Positions 7,050 through 12,162 of a stretch of 13,521 nucleotides of DNA are shown one piece after another. Below the pieces are notes generated by a model. That model saw only the letters and a program-made list of their open reading frames with translations. It did not search any database and was not told the origin of the DNA. Numbering within the stretch: position 1 is the first letter of the stretch; each line of letters opens with the position of its first letter. Position numbers and translations under genes: made by a program. The DNA comes from Actinomycetes bacterium (GTDB taxonomy: Bacteria > Actinomycetota > Acidimicrobiia > Acidimicrobiales > RAAP-2), in assembly GCA_021801615.1 (NCBI GenBank), contig JAJYXS010000131.1:1-13521 (forward strand). The letters run 5' to 3'.

Positions 7050-7910
7050 TCACAACACCGATCCGATGAACTCACGCGCGCGAGCATTCGTGCACTCGTC
7101 GAAGAAGCCCCGCGGACCGAACTCGACGATTTCCCCGTCTTCCATGAAGACGTTCATGTCGCCGATCTCACGCGCGAAGTTCAGCTCATGAGTGACGATC
7201 ACCATCGTCATACCCGATTCGGCGAGCTTGCGCATCACCCCGAGGACCTCGCCGACCAGTTCGGGGTCGAGCGCGGAGGTGGGCTCGTCGAAGAGCATCA
7301 CTTTCGGGTCGAGACTGACCGCCCGCGCGATCGCCACCCTCTGCTGCTGGCCCCCCGACAGCTGTGACGGATAGTGCGCGGCCCAACGAAGGAGCCCGAC
7401 GCTCTCGAGCGCCTCGGCGGCGCGCTCGTCGGCCGCCGACCGGCTCAGCCGCTTGACCCGGCGCAGCGCGAGCGTCACGTTCTCCAACGCGCTCAGGTGA
7501 GGAAAAAGGTTGAACTGCTGGAAGACCATGCCCACCCGTCGCCGGAGCTCCAGCGGGTTCCCCCGTTCGGCCTTGGGACATGGAGCCGGGCCATACTCGA
7601 CGCCGAGCACTCGCAGGGAGCCCTCATCGGGCTGCTCGAGGAGGTTGATGGTCCTGAGGAGGGTCGACTTTCCCGAGCCAGACGGCCCGAAGATGACGAC
7701 GTGCTCGCCCGCATGGACCGTCACGTCGACTCCGTGGAGGACCTCCACCGATCCAAAGGACTTACGGATGCCCTGAAGCTCGACGACGACGTGCTCCCCC
7801 TCCGGCAGCGCCGATTGCCCCTCGTCGACAGGGGTCGCGACGCTCGCAGGGCCGGAATTGCCAGGCGAGTGCTCCGAGATGAGCGTTGGCGCAGGAGCTG
7901 CACTCATCAT
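7050..7910 (-). CDS. PAAT-family ABC transporter ATPase (second importer)
   Basis: 286 residues, GlnQ/HisP type. Walker A is GPSGSGKS (75-82), the Q-loop glutamine is in MVFQQFNLFPHLS (Gln131), the signature is LSGGQQQR (184-191), Walker B is VMLFDEPTSALDP (204-216) and the H-loop histidine is in VIVTHELNFARE (His241). The PSGSGKSTLLR and FNLFPH segments are characteristic of polar amino acid importers. About 40 unconserved residues precede the domain. Start ATG 7910 is the first of two adjacent ATGs (7910, 7907) and the frame stays open far upstream, so the exact start is unsure. It is the first gene of the seven-gene cluster, about 240 bases from a near-consensus promoter at 8158-8186, and is followed at 16 bp by its permease. 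Confidence 0.92.
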   Translation of the reverse strand: MMSAAPAPTLISEHSPGNSGPASVATPVDEGQSALPEGEHVVVELQGIRKSFGSVEVLHGVDVTVHAGEHVVIFGPSGSGKSTLLRTINLLEQPDEGSLRVLGVEYGPAPCPKAERGNPLELRRRVGMVFQQFNLFPHLSALENVTLALRRVKRLSRSAADERAAEALESVGLLRWAAHYPSQLSGGQQQRVAIARAVSLDPKVMLFDEPTSALDPELVGEVLGVMRKLAESGMTMVIVTHELNFAREIGDMNVFMEDGEIVEFGPRGFFDECTNARAREFIGSVL

Positions 7911-8125
7911 CTCTCGAGGTGCCGCTCCCGCCACGACGCCGACGTCCCCTCGCCGCCACGTCGCGTCCTCGTGGGCGTGGTCGCGCGCCTCATCGGTCCC
8001 GCCCACATTTCGCCGTCCAAACTCCCGTGGAATCGTCATCGCAGCTACACGGGCCGGTGGGACTCGACTCCAATCGACAACCCCCTGACTCGTCCTCGCC
8101 GTCTCAACATACGCTGTGCGATATA

Positions 8126-8188
8126 CGAGCGGATGTGCGGAAAGGAGCGGATGGCAAATTATTCGGTCAGCGCTCCAGCATGTCAAGG
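8126..8188 (+). repeat. Copy A of a degenerate ~63-bp repeat, likely mobile-element end
   Basis: Starts CGAGCGGATGTGCG and ends ATGTCAAGG. Copy B at 12059-12122 starts CGAGCGGATGTACG and ends CTGTCAAGG, with nearly equal length (63 and 64 bases) and shared islands between (GATGG, ATT, GGTC, CTGTCAAGG or ATGTCAAGG). By eye roughly two-thirds of positions match with small gaps. Copy B lies downstream of the transposase remnant in the same orientation, which suggests both are insertion-sequence end fragments. Confidence 0.4.
8158..8186 (-). promoter_or_regulatory. Near-consensus sigma-70-type promoter for the seven-gene cluster
   Basis: On the minus strand TTGACA (8186-8181) is separated by exactly 17 bases from AATAAT (8163-8158): a perfect -35 and a 5-of-6 -10 at ideal spacing, in an AT-rich island within GC-rich DNA. 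Transcription would start near 8150 and run into the ATPase gene after a leader of about 240 bases. The -35 hexamer is part of the repeat shared with 12059-12122. Confidence 0.6.
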
Positions 8189-8363
8189 TAGCCACCGTTG
8201 GCAAGGACGACCCCAACCACCAAGGTGCCGTCCGAGTTTCAGTTTGGACGGGTTGCCGGTCCAGCGGGGGACGTCCCGAGGATCCGGCAGGCGAGCTCGC
8301 AAGCTGCCCAGCCGTCGACGAGGTGGCCAATCGAGATGCCCGGCTTCGCCGACCCTTGATACG

Positions 8364-9269
8364 TCAGTGGTAGTCGATCGAGTGCTTGAGCATGAACGCT
8401 GTCTCCCCCCACCTGTGCATGATCTTCCGGTACGCACCGGTCTTGATCAAGACGTTGACCGCGCCCGCGATAACTGCACCCAACTTTCCCTTCGTGACAC
8501 CTGCACCTTCAGGCTGGGGCTTGAGGTCGAACGGCTCCAGCACCAGCTTATGAGTCTGGTGAATGATGTAGGCGATCCCTGTCGCGGTGCTGGAATAGAG
8601 CTGGTCCCTGCCGTCCTCCACCGCCAGCTCGGCTGCCGCCTCTGACGGGAAGGTGTGGACGGACAGCGCGGTCTTGCCGGCTTTCGTGCACTGCGAGGAG
8701 ATGCTGTTCATGTATGTGATGTACGCAGACGCCTCGATCACCGCGACGGAATCGCCGCAGAGGTCGAGCGCGTTCTTGACCGTCGTGACTCTGCTTCCGG
8801 GCTTCGCCGCGAAACCGGTTCCGACTGCGTAGATGGAAACGATGTTGATCACCTTGACCCGTGCAGGCGTAACAATGAACGAGGTGAACGAGGTGTTGAA
8901 CCGGCCGTCTTGAAGGCTGGGGATGAACGTTGTGAACGCGCCCGACGCAGTTGCGTGCCAGGCGAGCCCGAGCACTGCGGCAACAGCCCGGCCCATGTCG
9001 ACCTCCTGGCCCTGCAGCGCTCCGCCGCTCACGAACTCGTCGGGCGGTGTGTCGTTGTAAGAGATGTCCTTGAGCCCGGTCTTCCTCACTGTTGCGGGGA
9101 CCTGCTTCGCCAACGCCTGGTCGACGTAGATCTTCGCCCCGTCGATCGTGAGCGCCGGCCTCCCCGCGTGCCGCGAGCTCGGCGCGCCGCTCACCGCGCT
9201 CACTGGAACTGAGATGCCCAGCGCGACCGCGACCGCCACCGCGATCAGCGCCCGGGAGCGTACACCCAC
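8364..9269 (-). CDS. PAAT-family ABC transporter substrate-binding protein (first importer)
   Basis: 301 residues from GTG 9269, giving a textbook export signal: VGVRSR, then ALIAVAVAVALGISVPV, then AVSGA. The mature part is a type-3 periplasmic binding fold: VPATVRKTGLKDISYNDTPP near the start of lobe 1, GQEVDMGRAVAAVLGL, and SFTSFIVTPARVKVINIVSIY, equivalent to the 'TPER-x-K' stretch of amino acid binding proteins. There is no lipobox cysteine. A purine-rich AGGGGAGG sits 9 nt before this start. A competing GTG at 9365, with its own GAGGGGGG, would add 32 Arg/Ser-rich residues ahead of the signal; codon composition there is also G/C-rich, so it is not excluded. It follows its ATPase by 314 bp with its own promoter, so it may be expressed more strongly than the rest of the importer. 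It differs clearly from the 5305-6192 protein. Confidence 0.85.
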   Translation of the reverse strand: MGVRSRALIAVAVAVALGISVPVSAVSGAPSSRHAGRPALTIDGAKIYVDQALAKQVPATVRKTGLKDISYNDTPPDEFVSGGALQGQEVDMGRAVAAVLGLAWHATASGAFTTFIPSLQDGRFNTSFTSFIVTPARVKVINIVSIYAVGTGFAAKPGSRVTTVKNALDLCGDSVAVIEASAYITYMNSISSQCTKAGKTALSVHTFPSEAAAELAVEDGRDQLYSSTATGIAYIIHQTHKLVLEPFDLKPQPEGAGVTKGKLGAVIAGAVNVLIKTGAYRKIMHRWGETAFMLKHSIDYH

Positions 9270-9278
9270 GAGGCGCCA

Positions 9279-9286
9279 CCTCCCCT
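9279..9286 (-). promoter_or_regulatory. Shine-Dalgarno supporting the GTG 9269 start
   Basis: AGGGGAGG on the minus strand lies 9 nt before GTG 9269-9267. It supports the start that gives a normal-length signal peptide over the longer GTG 9365 form. Confidence 0.5.
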
Positions 9287-9442
9287 GGCGGCGGCACGAG
9301 GACCTGAGCAAGCTCAGTGTCGCGTGGTTCGAACGCTTCCTCAAAGCACGGTGCCTGTTGCTCACGTGTCCCCCCTCGAAGTACGCGCCAACTCGTCGCA
9401 GACCGCGTGCGCCGCTGGTCGCGGAGCGCTCGCGCCCCGCGC

Positions 9443-9471
9443 ACCGTACCGCAGCCAACGCTGTTCGTCAA
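9443..9471 (-). promoter_or_regulatory. Promoter for the first importer's binding-protein gene
   Basis: On the minus strand TTGACG (9471-9466), 17 bases, then TACGGT (9448-9443). The -35 is 5 of 6 and the -10 fits the TA-x-x-x-T form common in high-GC actinobacteria. The expected start is near 9436, about 70 bases before GTG 9365 and 165 before GTG 9269. Confidence 0.5.
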
Positions 9472-9583
9472 GCAGCGAGATGTTCGTATGCCGAGCAGGT
9501 GGGCTCCCGCGCCACCAAACAGACGAGCCCCGGACGAACGTCGCCAGACGACGCGCGCTCATCGCCGTCCCGTCCTCACCCCT

Positions 9584-10402
9584 TCACGTCGTTCCCTCCG
9601 CGCCGGCGCGGGTGACCGGAGCGGTGATGCGCGCCAGGAACTGGCGAGTCCTCACGTGGCTCGGGTTCACGAGGACGTCGTTCGGTGGTCCCGACTCGAC
9701 GATCACTCCCTCGTCCATGAAGATCACCCGGTGGCTGACCTCCCTAGCGAACCCCATCTCGTGGGTGACCACGATCATCGTCGTCCCGTCGATCGCGAGT
9801 GCCTGTATGACCTGGAGGACTTCGCCGACGATCTCCGGGTCGAGAGCCGAGGTCGGCTCGTCGAAGAGCATCAGCTTCGGACGCATCGCGAGCGCCCGTG
9901 CGATCGCGACGCGCTGCTGCTGCCCCCCTGAGAGCTGCGCAGGATAGCAGTGCGCCTTGTGGGCCAAGCCGACCCGGTCAAGCAGGGCCGTTGCGAGCTT
10001 CTCCACTTCGGCGCGCGGCTCCTTCTTCACCATGATCGGAGCTTCAATGACGTTCTGCAGCGCAGTGAGGTGTCCGAACAGGTTGAAGCTCTGGAACACC
10101 ATGCCGATGTGAACTCGCTGCATTGCCAGCTCGGTGGCGCGCAGGCCGACGAGCCGTCCCCCCTCGACTCGATGGCCCATCATCTCGCCATCCACATAGA
10201 TCGTCCCCGCCGTCGGCTCTTCGAGGAAGTTGATGCAGCGAAGCAACGTGCTCTTCCCCGATCCCGAGGGCCCGATAACGCAAAGCACCTCTCCGGCATG
10301 GACGTCGAAGCTGACGCCCCGCAGCACTTCGGTCTGGCCGAAGCGCTTGTGGAGGTTGTCGATGCGGAGGATCGGCTCGTCGTCAGCCGGCCTGCCGGTC
10401 AC
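9584..10402 (-). CDS. PAAT-family ABC transporter ATPase (first importer)
   Basis: 272 residues, GlnQ/HisP type. Walker A is GPSGSGKS (44-51), the Q-loop is in GMVFQSFNLFGHLT (Gln104), the signature is LSGGQQQR (157-164), Walker B is LMLFDEPTSALDP (177-189) and the H-loop is in VVTHEMGFARE (His214). Start GTG 10402 has a GGGGAGAGGA run just upstream and overlaps, as GTGA, the stop of a 29-codon mini-ORF that fills the gap to the permease. It would energise the 10485-11513 permease. Its sequence differs throughout from the second ATPase (7050-7910), for example in the insert before the Q-loop, so the two importers are not a recent duplication. Confidence 0.93.
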   Translation of the reverse strand: MTGRPADDEPILRIDNLHKRFGQTEVLRGVSFDVHAGEVLCVIGPSGSGKSTLLRCINFLEEPTAGTIYVDGEMMGHRVEGGRLVGLRATELAMQRVHIGMVFQSFNLFGHLTALQNVIEAPIMVKKEPRAEVEKLATALLDRVGLAHKAHCYPAQLSGGQQQRVAIARALAMRPKLMLFDEPTSALDPEIVGEVLQVIQALAIDGTTMIVVTHEMGFAREVSHRVIFMDEGVIVESGPPNDVLVNPSHVRTRQFLARITAPVTRAGAEGTT

Positions 10403-10488
10403 CGTCCTCTCCCCACCTCTGCGCGCGGAGCCTCAGACAGCTGGCAGTTCTCATCCGACGCGTGCCGGGCTGTCGAAAAGTCGCTCAC
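10399..10488 (-). CDS. Putative 29-residue ORF bridging permease and ATPase genes
   Basis: GTG 10488-10486 overlaps the permease stop and TGA 10401-10399 overlaps the ATPase GTG, each as GTGA, so one short frame exactly fills the otherwise untranslated gap. The product (VSDFSTARHASDENCQLSEA then PRAEVGRGR) resembles nothing I know and has no clear Shine-Dalgarno. It may only serve to keep ribosomes moving from permease to ATPase, or may be chance. Confidence 0.25.
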   Translation of the reverse strand: MSDFSTARHASDENCQLSEAPRAEVGRGR

Positions 10489-11513
10489 GAGAGGATCTGA
10501 TCGAACTGCCGCGCACGCATCCGCTCCATGAAGCTCGCGGACCGTTTCCTCGATTCGCCACGTCCGAAGTGGCGTTCCACGAAGTGCTGGCCGACCGAGA
10601 GGACGGTCGTGACGACCAAGTACCAGAGACAGGCGACGACGAGGAGGGGGATCGTCTGGAACGTCCTCGCATAGACGAGCTGCACGGAGTAGAGGAGCTC
10701 GGGGAGCGAGATGACGCTGACCAGGCTCGTGCCCTTCAGCATGCTGATCGTCTGGTTGCCCGTTGGCGGGATGATGAACCTCATCGCCTGCGGAAACACG
10801 ATTCGCCGAAATGCCAGTCGCTTGGTCATCCCCAATGCGGTCGCGGCCTCGGTCTGTCGAGCGTCGACGGACATGATGCCCGCCCGCACTATCTCGGACA
10901 TGTAGGCAGCCTCGTTCAGACCGAGGCCGAGCGTCGCCGCGACGAGCGTCGTGACAAGGGCGTTGGTGCTGCCACTGATGAGGGTCGGGCCGAAGGGGAC
11001 GCCGATCGAAATCCGCGGGACGAATGCCGCGATGTTGTACCAGAACAGGATCTGGACGAGGAGGGGCGTCCCGCGGAAGAACCAGATGTACGCCGTCGCG
11101 GCGAGCGACAGGACGGCGCTCTTCGACAGCCGCATGAGCGCCAGGACGGTTCCTCCCACGATGCCGATGGTCATCGCCAGCGCCGTGAGGTAAAGGGTGC
11201 GGACCAGGCCGGCGAGGATCCCGCCGTTCACGAACCAGTGACCGACCACTCCCCACTGAAGGCTGCTCGAGGTGGCGAGAAGGTGTCCGAGCATTGCGAG
11301 CAGGACGAGCACCACCGCAAGGAGCGTCCAGCGTGCCGGCTTGCGCACGAGACGGGGCAGGTCGCCCCTCCCCGGCAGACGCCACTGCCTCCGGCCGACC
11401 GGCCGCTCGAGCGCATTCGCCCCCGGAAGGCGCGCAGCCGATGGCTCCGCCGTCGCCGTGCCGGTGCTCGGGGCAGGCACGTCGGCGCGTGTCGATGCAG
11501 AGGGGCCGTTCAC
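10485..11513 (-). CDS. PAAT-family ABC transporter permease (first importer)
   Basis: 342 residues from GTG 11513. A roughly 60-residue cytoplasmic Ala/Pro/Arg-rich leader precedes the first membrane span (about 62-80); further spans are near 100-127, 133-145, 184-198 and 285-305. Family motifs are WFFRGTPLLVQ (144-154) and the EAA loop QTEAATALGMTKRLAFRRIVFPQAM (about 220-243, quoted in part: EAATALGM, FPQAM), which contacts the ATPase. It is larger than the second permease because of the leader and a longer periplasmic loop (about 160-185). The start is uncertain: the frame is open to GTG/ATG at 11630-11622, but that stretch contains promoter-like DNA and borders the transposase remnant, so 11513 is preferred. 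Its ATPase follows after 82 bp. The ligand is probably an amino acid; which one is unknown. Confidence 0.88.
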   Translation of the reverse strand: MNGPSASTRADVPAPSTGTATAEPSAARLPGANALERPVGRRQWRLPGRGDLPRLVRKPARWTLLAVVLVLLAMLGHLLATSSSLQWGVVGHWFVNGGILAGLVRTLYLTALAMTIGIVGGTVLALMRLSKSAVLSLAATAYIWFFRGTPLLVQILFWYNIAAFVPRISIGVPFGPTLISGSTNALVTTLVAATLGLGLNEAAYMSEIVRAGIMSVDARQTEAATALGMTKRLAFRRIVFPQAMRFIIPPTGNQTISMLKGTSLVSVISLPELLYSVQLVYARTFQTIPLLVVACLWYLVVTTVLSVGQHFVERHFGRGESRKRSASFMERMRARQFDQILS

Positions 11514-11583
11514 GATGCACGTCGCCGGTCTAGAGCTTCCTGACCGAAGGTCGAGGTTGCACGTCCCCCACTTCCGGAGGTCC

Positions 11584-11612
11584 AGTGATGGACTCTCCGG
11601 GCGAAGAGTCAA
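11584..11612 (-). promoter_or_regulatory. Weak promoter with overlapping inverted repeats before the first importer
   Basis: On the minus strand TTGACT (11612-11607), 17 bases, then ATCACT (11589-11584), a good -35 with a weak -10. The spacer contains the perfect inverted repeat GACTCT-N8-AGAGTC (11591-11610), next to TCCA-N4-TGGA (11581-11592). Their position over the promoter is what an operator would show, but the repeats are short. Confidence 0.3.
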
Positions 11613-11642
11613 GGAGCCCACCATCCTCACCGCTGCTCACGG

Positions 11643-11885
11643 CGTCACCTTCACGAGCGCTTCGCCCGCCCGCCTGACCACGACGCAGCCTGCGAGCGGT
11701 CCCACAAGACGATCCTCGAGGAGCTCTGGCGACTCGCCTTTCACCGCCCGCACTTCACCTCCATCGTCCAGCCCCGGTGCGAGGCGGACCCCTGGCTCAT
11801 CACGTATCCCCACCGTCGGCGCAGCTACGACGACCGCATGCGAGGCCCCACGCCCCATCAGATCCTCGACCACGAAGACCACTAA
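11643..11885 (+). pseudogene. C-terminal remnant of a DDE integrase-core transposase
   Basis: An 80-codon plus-strand frame ending TAA 11883-11885, open back to 11589 but with no ATG, GTG or TTG start before it. Third positions are strongly G/C, unlike the overlapping minus-strand frame. The translation reads like the end of an rve/IS481- or IS3-type transposase: DHDAACERSHKTILEELWR, where CER carries the third catalytic glutamate (Glu18 of the fragment), then WRLAFHRPHFTS, EADPWLITYPHRRRS, and MRGPTPHQIL, which matches the usual 'W-x-x-x-Y-x-x-RR ... G-x-TP-x-x-hydrophobic' tail. The first two catalytic aspartates are missing because DNA upstream belongs to the permease promoter and gene. 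It is therefore a truncated, inactive relic. The family name is from memory of conserved tails, not from a search. Confidence 0.6.
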
Positions 11886-12131
11886 GAAGGAACCGAACAG
11901 CATGACCACCACCCGCAGAACCCTTCGGTCACCTCGACCCTCGGTCCGGAAGATCTAGAGGAGACAGTCGGTTGCCGTCAACGGAGGATGCACGAACGAG
12001 GGCCCGACGTGCACCTGGCCCTTGCTTCCCCGGCTCCCCGGGGGATTCGTCCGCTCTGCGAGCGGATGTACGAGACATAGGCGATGGATCATTCTCTGGT
12101 CCTCGCGGACCGCCTGTCAAGGCAAGGCTCG
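11886..12131. other. Non-coding stretch after the transposase remnant
   Basis: It holds repeat copy B (12059-12122) and a hairpin TCCGCTC-TGC-GAGCGGA (12050-12066; C-G and G-T pairs extend it to 12048-12068). A second small pair, GGTCC/GGACC with a 4-nt loop, is at 12098-12111. Neither has a T-run. An 18-codon plus-strand frame (ATG 11902) follows AAGGAA but has no recognisable product. This looks like decayed insertion-sequence DNA. Confidence 0.45.
12059..12122 (+). repeat. Copy B of the degenerate ~63-bp repeat, near the transposase remnant
   Basis: Begins CGAGCGGATGTACG and ends CTGTCAAGG; partner of copy A at 8126-8188, same orientation. It lies about 175 bases past the transposase remnant stop, the expected place of an insertion-sequence end. 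On the minus strand it keeps TTGACA but has no good -10 at 17 bases, unlike copy A. Confidence 0.4.
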
Positions 12132-12155
12132 GGCGCTCGCGCTGCCACGAGCGCC
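12132..12155 (-). terminator. Hairpin after the DUF885-type gene
   Basis: A perfect 8-bp stem GGCGCTCG/CGAGCGCC with an 8-nt loop starts 7 bases past the TGA of the peptidase-like gene. No T-run follows, which is common for terminators in high-GC bacteria; the role is inferred from position and stability. Confidence 0.45.
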
Positions 12156-12162
12156 GCTTCGC

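Larger units (their letters stand above)
7911..8363. other. 453-bp spacer between the two importers: promoter, long leader, mobile-end-like repeat
   Basis: No convincing gene. It holds a minus-strand promoter (8158-8186) inside a repeat shared with 12059-12122, a 9-bp direct repeat GAGCGGATG at 8127-8135 and 8145-8153, and a hairpin-forming CCGTCC/GGACGG pair at 8228-8251 (12-nt loop) between the upstream binding-protein stop and the promoter. That hairpin lacks a T-run but may slow readthrough. The roughly 240-base leader to the ATPase gene is long; I recognise no riboswitch in it. Confidence 0.55.
9270..9583. other. Spacer between ATPase and binding protein of the first importer
   Basis: It contains a minus-strand promoter (9443-9471) and two Shine-Dalgarno/GTG pairs (GTG 9365 and GTG 9269). 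A 66-codon frame (ATG 9562 to TGA 9362) touches GTG 9365 as GTGA, but it is Arg/Ser-rich and overlaps the promoter, so it is not called a gene. Nothing else is recognised. Confidence 0.5.

Noticed and set aside
7911..8330. N-terminal extension of the second ATPase to GTG/ATG codons up to 8330
   Set aside because: It would run through the promoter and repeat, and the extra residues are not conserved in this ATPase family.
9362..9562. 66-codon minus-strand frame before the first binding protein
   Set aside because: It overlaps a good promoter, has mixed codon composition and no recognisable product; the GTGA overlap with GTG 9365 is probably chance.
10230..11543. 437-codon plus-strand open frame
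   Set aside because: It is antisense to a permease with clear family motifs, and its translation is Arg/Asp/Glu-rich without any domain, as expected of a shadow frame in GC-rich DNA.
11637..11912. 91-codon minus-strand frame upstream of the first permease
   Set aside because: It uses the same triplet boundaries as the plus-strand transposase remnant, but its third positions are much less G/C-biased than that frame, so it is the shadow.
12048..12068. Strong hairpin as a terminator
   Set aside because: No T-run on either strand and no gene end next to it; the hairpin at 12132-12155 is better placed to end the peptidase-like gene.
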